Numbered from the stretch's first letter, positions 1 through 5,673 are shown. The stretch is 5,673 nt of DNA from Verrucomicrobiota bacterium (GCA_027620105.1 JAQCIA010000155.1:1-5673); one strand, 5' to 3'. Numbers and translations: made by a program. The notes: generated by a model not told the origin, from the letters alone.

Positions 1-2
1 CG

Positions 3-1214
3 GATCGGTATCTGGATGCGGGCGATCCATTACCCGTGATTGCGCAACTACGCGCGGCGGGCGTGACGTTTGTTGCGCAGGACGGCCGTGCCGTGACGCA
101 CGACACCTGTGCGGTGGTCCTCAGCACGGCGATCGAAGGGGACAATCCAGATGTTCAGGCGGCGGTGCGATTGGGCGTGCCGCGTCTGCATCGATCTGTG
201 GTGCTGGCTGGTCTAACCACGGGCAAGCGGTGCATTGCGGTGACCGGGACATCGGGGAAGAGCACGGTCACGGGCATGATCGGGTGGATACTTGATGTGG
301 CCGGTTTCGATCCCGTGGTGATCAATGGTGCGCCGGTATTAAACTGGGCCGATGCGGAACGGGTGGGGAATTATCGGGATGGAAAATCCGCATGGTGCGT
401 GATTGAAGCGGATGAAAGCGATCGCTCGCTGCTGAACTACGCGCCGCAGTGGGGTGTGATCACCAACGCTTCCCGCGACCACTTTGAGATGGATGAGACC
501 TTACGCTTGTTTGCGGCGTTCCGCGCGAAGGTCACGCAAGGCGTGGTGAGCACGTTGGATGAACCGACGCTGCTGACGGGGGCCCGTATCGCACCGGGAC
601 GCGATGGGGTGATCATTGAAACCGCTGGGCTGCACTGCACCGTGCCCCTGATGGGGGCGCACAACGGCGAGAATGCCGTGATTGCGGCCACGCTGTGCAG
701 GCGCATGGGCATCGATGCGGCGACCGTTGTGAAGGGGCTGGAAACCTTTCGTGGTGTGGCGCGGCGTTTGGAGCGGATCGGCACCGCACGGGGCGTGCTG
801 GTGGTTGATGACTATGGCCACAATCCGGCAAAAATTCGCGCGGCCTGGGAGAGCCTGGCGCCGCACGCCGCGCGGGTGTTTGGCATCTGGCGACCACATG
901 GATTTGGGCCCCTGCGGTCGATGCTGGACGATTTAACCGAGACCTTTGCGACGGTGTGCCGACCGGATGATCGGCTGTTCGTGTTGCCGGTGTACGATGT
1001 GGGGGGCACGGCGGACCGGTCGGTGCATGCCGGGGTGCTTGTGGAGCGTCTGCGTGCCCGAGGGGTGCAGGCTGCGGTCGCCGAGGTGACGAACCTGCCG
1101 GAGCAACTGGCGGGCGCGGTGGGGCCCGGTGATGTGGTGGTCACGATGGGGGCGCGGGATCCACATTTGACGGATCTCGCGCGTGACATCCTGCGTAACT
1201 GCAAACGCGGATGA
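3..1214 (+). CDS. Mur ligase family protein, MurC/Mpl-like (5' end outside window)
   Basis: ATP-dependent cytoplasmic amide ligase of the Mur family, which joins an amino acid or peptide to a UDP-MurNAc-type carboxylate in peptidoglycan synthesis or recycling. The frame is open to the left edge. The residues before the GTG at 36 (D-R-Y-L-D-A-G-D-P-L-P) look like the usual continuation after the N-terminal 'SGSD' of MurC-type enzymes, so GTG 36 is probably internal and only a short N-terminus is missing. Counting from that GTG, the ATP-binding P-loop TGTSGKST is at residues 70-77, EADESD at 124-129, ITN...DHFEMDE near 142-153, GAHNGEN at 207-213, and the C-terminal-domain motif VDDYGHNPAKI at 257-267 (MurC has DDYxHHP). 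The MurC-type R-P-H stretch follows at 286-288. All three Mur domains are present and look functional. The stop overlaps the next ATG. MurC, Mpl or a divergent paralogue cannot be told apart; the family call is firm, the substrate is not. Confidence 0.88.
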   Translation, partial: DRYLDAGDPLPVIAQLRAAGVTFVAQDGRAVTHDTCAVVLSTAIEGDNPDVQAAVRLGVPRLHRSVVLAGLTTGKRCIAVTGTSGKSTVTGMIGWILDVAGFDPVVINGAPVLNWADAERVGNYRDGKSAWCVIEADESDRSLLNYAPQWGVITNASRDHFEMDETLRLFAAFRAKVTQGVVSTLDEPTLLTGARIAPGRDGVIIETAGLHCTVPLMGAHNGENAVIAATLCRRMGIDAATVVKGLETFRGVARRLERIGTARGVLVVDDYGHNPAKIRAAWESLAPHAARVFGIWRPHGFGPLRSMLDDLTETFATVCRPDDRLFVLPVYDVGGTADRSVHAGVLVERLRARGVQAAVAEVTNLPEQLAGAVGPGDVVVTMGARDPHLTDLARDILRNCKRG

Positions 1215-1348
1215 CACAAATAGCGATCATGATCGTGCGCAATGAGGAGGCATGCCTGCCTCGTTGCCTGAATCATCTTGCGAATCAGGGGCTCCGGGCT
1301 GCCGTCATTGACAACGACTCGACGGACCGCGCGCGGGAGATTCGGTAG
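1211..1348 (+). pseudogene. Glycosyltransferase family 2, N-terminal fragment with premature stop
   Basis: The ATG overlaps the Mur ligase stop (ATGA at 1211-1214), the usual arrangement of a translationally coupled second gene. The 45 residues read as the start of a GT-A fold glycosyltransferase: a first beta strand I-A-I-M-I-V-R-N-E-E, a helix with C-L-P-R-C-L-N-H-L, then V-I-D-N-D-S-T-D-R-A-R-E-I. This matches the nucleotide-sugar-binding start of GT2 enzymes ('mxvrNEexxL...vxDngStDgTxei'). TAG at 1346-1348 ends it, while family members usually exceed 200 residues. A second frame just past the stop reads G-Y-F-A-G-R-G (1348-1368), which resembles what normally follows, so a frameshift is likely. 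No DxD motif or catalytic domain is seen before the opposing gene ends at 1488, so the rest appears lost. It probably once transferred a sugar in envelope synthesis with its neighbour. The GT2 call is made by eye from a short stretch. Confidence 0.7.
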
Positions 1349-1487
1349 GCTATTTCGCCGGGCGTGGTCATGCGTGTTGCCCCCGCGCCAATTGAAGGTG
1401 TTTCCAAAGTGGAAACCGACGGTCAGCCGTATCGCAAGTTTTCTGCAGCGCCGCTTGCCCGAGGGTGGCACCACAATCGCATCGGCA
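1349..1487. other. Convergent intergenic stretch with possible glycosyltransferase debris
   Basis: These bases lie between the broken rightward glycosyltransferase and the end of the leftward membrane-protein gene. A 6-bp inverted repeat (GTTTCC, 5-nt loop AAAGT, GGAAAC) sits at 1400-1416, but no T-run follows it on either strand, so it is a poor terminator. Forward frames give only weak, broken resemblance to glycosyltransferase sequence near 1348-1405. The open forward frame covering 1278-1550 is arginine-rich, lacks recognisable motifs and overlaps real genes at both ends. I see no intact gene here. Confidence 0.5.
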
Positions 1488-2474
1488 TTAGTGGGGGCGG
1501 GAGCGCAGGAGGTAGGCGGCGTAGACGGCCCCGCCGATGAGTCCCCATAGTAGAATGGCGCCGTAGAGCATAAGTGAGAGCGAGACGGCCTGTGCGGCGG
1601 CGACGCCCATGGCGCCCAGCAGTGCAAGTGTCACCGTTTCGCGTGTGCCGATGCCTGAAGGCGTGACGGGCACGGCCGCGATAAGATTCACCGCGAAAAA
1701 GCAGGCGAGGTAATCCAGGGCGGTGAGGGGCAGGCCCAGGGCGACGCCGAAGGCGACGGCACCGCCGACGGCCGTGAGGTGATTGAGAGCGGACAGGGCC
1801 AGTGTGCGGACAAGGAGCCCCGGGTGCCGCAGCACGAAATGAAAGACGCCATAAACTCGCGCGATTATTCTTCCGGCGGGTGTGGCATCCGTCCAGCGCT
1901 TCAGGAATGGCACCCGTTCGAGGATGTGTTGCCCGAAGATCAGCCAGATCCCTAAAACGGCGCATAGGAGGATCCCGATGGCAAGCAACAGCAACGCACG
2001 CGATTCGGGACGATCCCAGAACAGGTCGCGGCGGAAGAGCATGGCAAGGGGTGCGAGGACGACAAGGGTCATCAGACCGATGAGCCGGTCGATGAATATG
2101 GACGTTACAATCTCCGTCTTCTGCTGATGGCTTTCACGCGCCACGAGGACGGCCTTGACCACGTCGCCCCCGGTGGCGCCGAGGAGGAAGACATTGAAGA
2201 ACTGGCCGATGAAATAGAGTTCCACGACCTGGCGAATGGAGAGCGCGAATCCCTGGGCCCGCAGGACAAGAAACCAGCGCAGGGTGCCGATGCAGAGGCA
2301 GACACCGGTGGCGCTGGCACCGAGCAAGAGCAGCAGCCCGTGTCCGGCGGCATCATGGAACGCCTGTCGCAGGCTGGCCAGTTCCCCTTGCTGGTCCAGG
2401 CGATGAAAGATATAGGCGAGCAACCCTAGGCCGAGCAGCAATTGCAGGAAGGTGGCCAACCGCTGCTTGTTCAC
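1488..2474 (-). CDS. UPF0104 / lysylphosphatidylglycerol-synthase transmembrane-region family protein
   Basis: Polytopic inner-membrane protein of 328 residues, close to the usual length of stand-alone members of the family that includes the flippase-like membrane half of MprF (PF03706). About eight hydrophobic segments are visible, roughly at 7-25, 46-70, 84-103, 126-147, 158-180, 218-247, 252-270 and 284-324. Family-like motifs are G-Q-F-F-N-V-F-L-L-G-A-T-G-G-D-V-V-K-A near 90-108 and A-V-P-V-T-P-S-G-I-G-T-R-E near 267-279, matching the 'P.PGGlG..E' type signature. There is no catalytic aminoacyl-transferase domain, so lipid aminoacylation is not expected; transport or flipping of a lipid or lipid-linked substrate is an inference from the family. 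The start is GTG at 2474, overlapping the TGA of the upstream isomerase-like gene by four bases (GTGA), so the two are probably translationally coupled. The stop TAA (1488-1490) faces the broken glycosyltransferase. Confidence 0.88.
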   Translation of the reverse strand: MNKQRLATFLQLLLGLGLLAYIFHRLDQQGELASLRQAFHDAAGHGLLLLLGASATGVCLCIGTLRWFLVLRAQGFALSIRQVVELYFIGQFFNVFLLGATGGDVVKAVLVARESHQQKTEIVTSIFIDRLIGLMTLVVLAPLAMLFRRDLFWDRPESRALLLLAIGILLCAVLGIWLIFGQHILERVPFLKRWTDATPAGRIIARVYGVFHFVLRHPGLLVRTLALSALNHLTAVGGAVAFGVALGLPLTALDYLACFFAVNLIAAVPVTPSGIGTRETVTLALLGAMGVAAAQAVSLSLMLYGAILLWGLIGGAVYAAYLLRSRPH

Positions 2475-3439
2475 GCGGTCACCGGGGTCGCTGGGGGCGG
2501 TTTGTCTGTATCGCCGACGGATGCCCAGGCTGTGTTCAGCACGGCGATGGCGGCGCGAATGCGTTCTGGCGGTGTACCCGGCGCAGGCTCAAGCACTTTC
2601 AATGCTTGCGGGGGAATGACGGGAGCCAGCGCCGCAAAATCAATCTGTCCATCGGGCGGCATGAGGTGATCATGGGCGGGCGGGGCCACATCGTGCACGT
2701 GAAAACCCGCCAGCCAGGGGCTGAGTTTGCTGATCCAGTGCTTCTGCGAGGTCAGTCCGAGGTTCTGGCGAATCTGGCCGTGGCCGAGGTCATGCCAGTG
2801 GCGGATGTGTGGTGAGTTCACTTTCTGACAGATGGTCTGGATTTCCATTTCCGTGGGAATGGCTTCCCAGGTGGGCAGGTTCTCGAAGGCCAGGGCGATG
2901 CCGGTGCGTTCCAATTCAGGGAGGAGGGCGGCGATACCAGCCTCCAGGTGGTCGAGGTAGGGCGGAACTTTCTGGTCGCGCTTCAGCAGGAGTTTGGTCT
3001 TGGTGCGTTCGAAACGCGGGCTGTACTGCTTGCCTTCCTCGGCCAGGCGGATCAGTTTTCGCGTGTAGGCGCGCATTTCCACGTTGCCGGCATGGCAGAC
3101 GACCACGCGTGCACCGATTTCGGCGGCGAACTGGATGGTGGCGGTGGTGTGGCGTACGGCGCCTTCGCGCACGCGCGGGTCAGGGCTGGCCAGCACGAAG
3201 AGTTCGGGGTGACCCTGAGGGGCGCCCATGGGTACGGGGCAAAAGTTATGCACGCTGTTCACGCGCACGGCGCCGTCCGCGACCATTTTCTTGATACCGG
3301 GGACGAGGTCCAGGGTCAGGTCATAGCCCAGTTCAACATGCGTCAGCCCCGTGGTTTCGAGGATTTCCTCGATGACCCGTTCACCTTCCGTGTGGTGGCG
3401 CGCATTCCAGTGGGTGGAGATGGCGAAAGTCGGCGGCAT
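2471..3439 (-). CDS. Xylose isomerase-like TIM-barrel protein (sugar phosphate isomerase/epimerase family)
   Basis: Cytoplasmic 322-residue protein of the AP-endonuclease-2/xylose-isomerase-like barrel superfamily (PF01261), which binds divalent metals and includes sugar isomerases, epimerases and endonuclease IV. Features in order: first strand F-A-I-S-T-H-W-N (5-12), H-V-E-L-G-Y (34-39), V-N-S-V-H-N-F (60-66), V-V-V-C-H-A-G-N-V (112-120), A-F-E-N-L-P (184-189), H-W-H-D-L-G-H (214-220), G-F-H-V-H-D (245-250) and K-V-L-E-P-A-P (281-287). Glu186, Asp217, His220, His247 or His249, and Glu284 are the likely metal ligands and catalytic residues, as in the family, so it looks active. A basic, polar stretch (about 128-160) between strands is longer than usual. 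The Pro/Thr-rich tail after about 312 looks disordered. The ATG at 3439 is chosen because the barrel starts directly after it; no clear Shine-Dalgarno is present. It is the first gene of an operon with the downstream membrane protein. The substrate cannot be read from sequence. Confidence 0.87.
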   Translation of the reverse strand: MPPTFAISTHWNARHHTEGERVIEEILETTGLTHVELGYDLTLDLVPGIKKMVADGAVRVNSVHNFCPVPMGAPQGHPELFVLASPDPRVREGAVRHTTATIQFAAEIGARVVVCHAGNVEMRAYTRKLIRLAEEGKQYSPRFERTKTKLLLKRDQKVPPYLDHLEAGIAALLPELERTGIALAFENLPTWEAIPTEMEIQTICQKVNSPHIRHWHDLGHGQIRQNLGLTSQKHWISKLSPWLAGFHVHDVAPPAHDHLMPPDGQIDFAALAPVIPPQALKVLEPAPGTPPERIRAAIAVLNTAWASVGDTDKPPPATPVTA

Positions 3440-3471
3440 GGCATAACCGTGATCGTGCTGTGCTGAAAACA

Positions 3472-3501
3472 GAAAACCCCGGCTGGCTGGCCGGGGTTTT
3501 C
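3472..3501 (-). terminator. Intrinsic terminator after rpsU (bS21)
   Basis: Perfect 11-bp inverted repeat (GAAAACCCCGG / CCGGGGTTTTC) around an 8-nt loop. On the minus strand the stem ends in T's and continues TTTTCTGTTTT, a good U-tract. It lies 32 bases past the bS21 stop and 32 bases before the isomerase-like ATG, so it separates the ribosomal gene from the two-gene operon. The plus strand has only TTTT after the stem, and no rightward gene leads into it. Confidence 0.85.
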
Positions 3502-3526
3502 ATACAACGACGCAATCCGAAGCCAA
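3499..3526 (-). promoter_or_regulatory. Candidate promoter for the isomerase/membrane-protein operon
   Basis: On the minus strand TTGGCT (3526-3521) and TATGAA (3504-3499) are separated by 16 bases; each matches the sigma-70 consensus at 4 of 6 positions. The predicted RNA start near 3492 would fall inside the 5' arm of the rpsU terminator, giving a leader of about 50 bases before ATG 3439. This is a pattern match only. The alternatives are read-through of the terminator or a promoter inside rpsU. Confidence 0.35.
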
Positions 3527-3533
3527 GCTGACT

Positions 3534-3713
3534 TCAGTCCGACAGCAAGCGGGCGCGGGCGCGGGCGGACTTCTTCCGACGCTTTTCGCTGGGCTTCTCG
3601 AAGTAGCGGTTGGCACGTAACTGCTTCATCATGCCTTCCTTATCCATAATCTTCTTAAGCCGCTTCAGCGCCTTTTCAACCGTCTCGCCGCGTTTTAGTT
3701 TTACCTGTATCAC
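3534..3713 (-). CDS. rpsU: 30S ribosomal protein bS21
   Basis: Small, very basic protein of 59 residues that binds the small ribosomal subunit near the 3' end of 16S rRNA and takes part in translation initiation. The sequence starts M-I-Q-V-K-L-K-R-G-E-T-V-E-K-A-L-K-R-L-K-K, followed by K-E-G at 25-27, the hallmark R-Y-F-E-K-P-S-E-K-R-R-K-K at 36-48, and an Ala/Arg-rich tail ending L-L-S-D. This is the canonical bS21 layout: an N-terminal strand, a helix with 'AL+R+KK', then the F-x-K-P-S-x-x-R-R motif. It is shorter than the 71-residue E. coli form but usual for several other phyla. The start is GTG at 3713; no better in-frame start lies nearby. A purine-rich AGGAAGGGAG lies upstream with a rather long gap of about 12 bases. 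It has its own promoter and a strong terminator, so it is probably a single-gene unit. Confidence 0.93.
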   Translation of the reverse strand: MIQVKLKRGETVEKALKRLKKIMDKEGMMKQLRANRYFEKPSEKRRKKSARARARLLSD

Positions 3714-3725
3714 AACGCAATCACT

Positions 3726-3735
3726 CTCCCTTCCT
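3726..3735 (-). promoter_or_regulatory. Purine-rich ribosome binding site of rpsU
   Basis: On the minus strand the bases read AGGAAGGGAG. The last G lies 12 bases before the GTG start at 3713; the AGGA core is farther still. The spacing is longer than the common 5-9, yet no other in-frame ATG, GTG or TTG sits closer to it. An ATG at the upstream edge of this stretch opens only a 5-codon frame. Confidence 0.4.
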
Positions 3736-3788
3736 CATCCTGGCCGCACTGGTAGCTGGCTCGGATTTAACAAATTCTGCCTTGAAAT

Positions 3789-3817
3789 AGGCTAGGGAAG
3801 GGAAGGGGCGGAGTCAA
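3789..3817 (-). promoter_or_regulatory. Probable sigma-70 promoter of rpsU
   Basis: On the minus strand TTGACT (3817-3812, 5 of 6 consensus bases) is followed after exactly 17 bases by TAGCCT (3794-3789, which keeps the key first, second and last T/A/T). RNA would start near 3782, giving a leader of about 70 bases before the GTG at 3713. The leader ends in a purine-rich segment (3726-3735) that can serve as ribosome binding site. The position and strand fit the only gene downstream, rpsU. Confidence 0.55.
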
Positions 3818-4345
3818 CCGCATTTCACCTGATTGTTGCTATTTGTTTTGAGTATCGTAAATAAGGTATCGATAACGTGTTATGTATGAATAGTGTGCAA
3901 AAAGCATGCGGCGATTCCTCCGCTGGAGATCACACAATCCCGCCCGCGTTGGTTTCCGGCATAGAGCCGGATATCGGCGAGTCGCAGGAGAGCTTCGGAA
4001 TTATCGGTCTTCGCCGGCACGGAAGCCAATCCGATTGTGACCGTCACGCGTCGGTCTTTGCGCTGTGTGAAACTGACCGTGCACCACGACCTGCAAGTGG
4101 GGACATTGATTCGACAATGCGACATGGAGAACGCCCTGTCGGCCAAGCGGACGCGCGACGAACGGATCACGCCAATGCCGGCGGCTTGTCCCTCGGTCCG
4201 GACCTGCTCACGAACCTGCGCAAGACGGTTGAAATGATGCTAAAATACTGGCGCAGCGCCAGGGACGGATACTACCAGTCGTCCAAGGGTGGGTGAGTCC
4301 AGCAGTCTGATGGGGCGGCGGTACGGGAGCTGCTAGATAGCGGCT
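3818..4345. other. Gene-poor spacer between rpsU and the DUF1800 gene
   Basis: Besides the GGDEF remnant this region holds no intact gene. The part at about 3831-3900 is clearly AT-rich against the GC-rich surroundings and contains small palindromes (TATCGATA at 3867-3874; ATAAC-GT-GTTAT at 3872-3883). A rightward promoter-like pair TTGAGT (3848-3853) and GATAAC (3871-3876), 17 bases apart, points only into the remnant. A second rightward pair, TGCGCA (4217-4222) and TAAAAT (4241-4246), 18 bases apart, is the best candidate promoter for the DUF1800 gene, but is weak. Minus-strand frames upstream of the remnant (about 4243-4411) show no motif I recognise. Confidence 0.45.
3880..4239 (-). pseudogene. 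Remnant of a GGDEF (diguanylate cyclase) domain, C-terminal part
   Basis: On the minus strand this frame reads R-V-T-V-T-I-G-L-A-S at about 4050-4021, then N-S-E-A-L-L-R-L-A-D-I-R-L-Y-A-G, and Q-R-G-R-D-C-V-I, ending TAA at 3880-3882. This is the usual last third of a GGDEF domain ('vTvSIGvA...eeLLrrADxALYxAKxxGRnrV'). The A-K pair after L-Y has become A-G. The segment before it (R-L-A-Q-V-R-E-Q-V, then Cys/Ser/Arg-rich sequence) matches only loosely. No GG(D/E)EF active-site motif, metal-binding Asp strand or DxLTGLxNR start was found upstream in any frame; the frame is closed by TAG at 4240-4242. GGDEF proteins make the second messenger cyclic di-GMP; this copy cannot. An in-frame ATG at 4170 would yield 96 residues, but it begins inside the degraded part. 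I read it as a relic of a former signalling gene, not a working protein. Confidence 0.6.
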
Positions 4346-4350
4346 GAGGG
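4346..4350 (+). promoter_or_regulatory. Ribosome binding site fixing the DUF1800 protein start
   Basis: GAGGG lies 7 bases before the ATG at 4358. The in-frame ATGs at 4385 and 4427 have no comparable site, so 4358 is preferred. A stop (TAG at 4334-4336) lies just upstream in the same frame. Confidence 0.6.
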
Positions 4351-4357
4351 TAGCCAC

Positions 4358-5673
4358 ATGCTGAATTGCCGCTTGAATCTCGCAATGTCGGGCGCGATAG
4401 GCGCAGCGCACATTCGCATTTCTGCAATGCTTCTAGCCGGGCTGGCGCTTCTCGTGGTTGTCCCGCGCGCGCCGGCGCTCGACCAGAATCTGAACGGCTA
4501 CAACGACGTCTGGGAAATGCTCTATCAGGCGACGAGTCTGCCGCCGGGTGGCGATCCGGATATCGATGGTTATACGAATCTGGAAGAAAGCCGTGCGGGT
4601 ACGGATCCGGGAGATGGACTGTCGGTCCCTCGGCTGTGGCTGGATGTTAGCTCACCGGTCGGGCTGAGGGCATTTTGGCAAACTGTCGGCGGCAAGCAGT
4701 ACACGCTGCTGGAGTCGACGAATCTGGTGGGTGGAGCCTGGTCGAGTGCGGCGGTCCTGTCACCCACAGGTGGCGTTGCCGCGGTGGCGCTGACGGCGTC
4801 GAATGCGGCATATTTTGTGCAGATTGCCATCGTGGATGTGGACAGGGATGCGGATGGTGTGACGGACTACGAGGAGCGGGAGCTGGGCTTTAATCCGACG
4901 ACCGCGCACAGCGCGCATCAGGACGCAACGGACTTGCAACGCGTCACGGCCGGCCTTGCGAGCGCCAGCACGGTGACCGTTGCGGTGCTCGATGCCCGCC
5001 TGAGTGAACGCTGGCCGGATCCCGCCGTGGTGGCATTTCGTCGGACTGGGGGGGTGGCGCCATTGGCAATCAACTTCAGTTTGGGACGCTCCGCCGCGCT
5101 GGGCGGAGACTACACCTGCTCCTCCACGTCCAGCATTGTGATGCCCGCCGGCGCGCGGGAAACGTGGGTGGAGTTCCATCCGATCGCCGACACGAACGAC
5201 ACCGAGGGTGTGGAAGCGATCACGCTCACGCTGCTGGCGAGCACGGGGTACGTCTTTGGGGCGAGCAGCGTTGGGACGGTGCAGCTCGAGAATGAAACCA
5301 ACGGCGCACCACCATCCGCCAAGGCGGCGGCGCGCCTTTTGAATCAGGCGGCGTTCGGGCCGGATCAGGATTCGCCCAACGATGCGGATGACATTCCGGA
5401 GAACGTCGAGGACGTCATGGCGCTAGGCTTTGCGGGGTGGATCGATGCGCAACTGGCGCGGCCCTTGGGATTGTTGCAGCCCTGGGTGGACTGGGCGGTT
5501 GGCAATGCGTCCGGCCTTGCGCTGCATGGCAACTGGAAAGAGTTTTCCTGGTGGAGTCGAGCCATGGGAGACCCCTATCTGTCACCGGACGCGCTGATCC
5601 CGCAGGCCGTGGATCCGTTGCGACAACGCGTGGCATTCGCGCTCAGCGAAATTCTCGTGGTTTCGGATCGGCC
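4358..5673 (+). CDS. Secreted DUF1800 protein with calcium-binding repeats and Calx-beta-like domain (3' end outside window)
   Basis: The reading frame stays open to the window edge, giving 438 residues. Residues 1-40 form a signal peptide with a long n-region, a hydrophobic core near 22-35 (M-L-L-A-G-L-A-L-L-V-V-V), and likely cleavage after A-P-A at 38-40. Then come acidic 'thrombospondin type 3'-like calcium sites: N-L-N-G-Y-N-D-V-W-E (44-53) with D-P-D-I-D-G-Y-T-N-L-E-E (66-77), and D-V-D-R-D-A-D-G-V-T-D-Y-E-E (160-173). A Calx-beta-like domain spans about 203-312, with G-G-D-Y (249-252), M-P-A-G (262-265), D-T-E-G-V-E (281-286) and a closing strand V-G-T-V-Q-L-E-N. The DUF1800 domain (PF08811) begins at A-A-R-L-L-N-Q-A-A-F-G (324-334) and continues to the hallmark L-R-Q-R-V-A-F-A-L-S-E-I-L-V-V-S (421-436). 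It is probably exported to the periplasm or surface. The biochemical role of DUF1800 is unknown; it often pairs with a DUF1501 gene, which could follow outside the window. Confidence 0.9.
   Translation, partial: MLNCRLNLAMSGAIGAAHIRISAMLLAGLALLVVVPRAPALDQNLNGYNDVWEMLYQATSLPPGGDPDIDGYTNLEESRAGTDPGDGLSVPRLWLDVSSPVGLRAFWQTVGGKQYTLLESTNLVGGAWSSAAVLSPTGGVAAVALTASNAAYFVQIAIVDVDRDADGVTDYEERELGFNPTTAHSAHQDATDLQRVTAGLASASTVTVAVLDARLSERWPDPAVVAFRRTGGVAPLAINFSLGRSAALGGDYTCSSTSSIVMPAGARETWVEFHPIADTNDTEGVEAITLTLLASTGYVFGASSVGTVQLENETNGAPPSAKAAARLLNQAAFGPDQDSPNDADDIPENVEDVMALGFAGWIDAQLARPLGLLQPWVDWAVGNASGLALHGNWKEFSWWSRAMGDPYLSPDALIPQAVDPLRQRVAFALSEILVVSDR

Noticed and set aside
1400..1416. Inverted repeat as a terminator between convergent genes
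   Set aside because: The stem is only 6 bp and no T-run follows on either strand.
812..1627. Leftward 271-residue open frame across the Mur ligase, glycosyltransferase stub and membrane-protein gene
   Set aside because: It is Arg/Pro/Ser-rich without motifs and is the antisense shadow of a well-supported ligase.
2948..3466. Rightward 172-residue open frame antisense to the isomerase-like gene
   Set aside because: The opposite strand encodes a full TIM-barrel protein with its metal ligands; this frame shows no family features.
3543..3569. GCGGGC-type short tandem repeat
   Set aside because: It encodes the Ala-Arg alternating tail of bS21, so it is coding sequence and not an independent repeat element.
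3718..3735. Five-codon leader frame (ATG AGG AAG GGA GAG TGA on the minus strand) before rpsU
   Set aside because: It overlaps the likely ribosome binding site of rpsU, has none of its own, and such tiny frames arise by chance.
3877..4296. Rightward 139-residue open frame with a promoter-like pair upstream
   Set aside because: It has no recognisable motif or good ribosome binding site, and lies antisense to the GGDEF-like remnant, which explains the sequence better.
4760..5322. Leftward open frames within the DUF1800 gene
   Set aside because: They overlap a continuous rightward frame with signal peptide and recognisable domains; their composition is typical of antisense GC-rich frames.

Overview
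The window looks like a chromosomal segment from a GC-rich Gram-negative bacterium. The best guess is a member of the PVC group (Verrucomicrobiota/Kiritimatiellota). The reasons are the architecture of the secreted DUF1800 protein at the right edge (signal peptide, 'N-G-Y-N-D-V-W-E' and DxDxDG-type calcium repeats, Calx-beta-like domain, then DUF1800) and the short form of ribosomal protein bS21. This assignment rests on protein style, not on any search.

Left part, rightward (1-1348): the body of a MurC/Mpl-like Mur ligase whose start lies before the window. Its stop codon overlaps (ATGA) the start of a family-2 glycosyltransferase that survives only as a 45-residue N-terminal stub ending in TAG, so this gene is broken.

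Middle part, leftward (3817 down to 1488): a promoter, the bS21 gene rpsU (only 59 codons plus stop), a strong intrinsic terminator, then a two-gene operon. That operon encodes a xylose-isomerase-like TIM-barrel protein and a multi-pass membrane protein of the UPF0104/LPG-synthase-transmembrane family, joined by a GTGA stop/start overlap. The membrane protein gene converges on the broken glycosyltransferase. A promoter-like element overlaps the base of the terminator and could start the two-gene operon.

Right part (3714-4357): 644 bases with no intact gene. They hold the bS21 leader and promoter, an AT-rich patch, and on the minus strand the decayed C-terminal end of a GGDEF (diguanylate cyclase) domain. 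From 4358 to the right edge a secreted DUF1800 protein runs rightward and leaves the window after 438 residues.

Functionally, the window mixes cell-envelope genes (Mur ligase, glycosyltransferase remnant, membrane protein), a housekeeping ribosomal gene and an exported protein. Two gene remnants in under 6 kb point to local gene loss. I see no CRISPR array, tRNA, transposase, phage gene or defence cassette, and no convincing evidence of a new multi-gene system. The most useful observations are the two remnants, the unlisted bS21 gene, and the promoter/terminator overlap.
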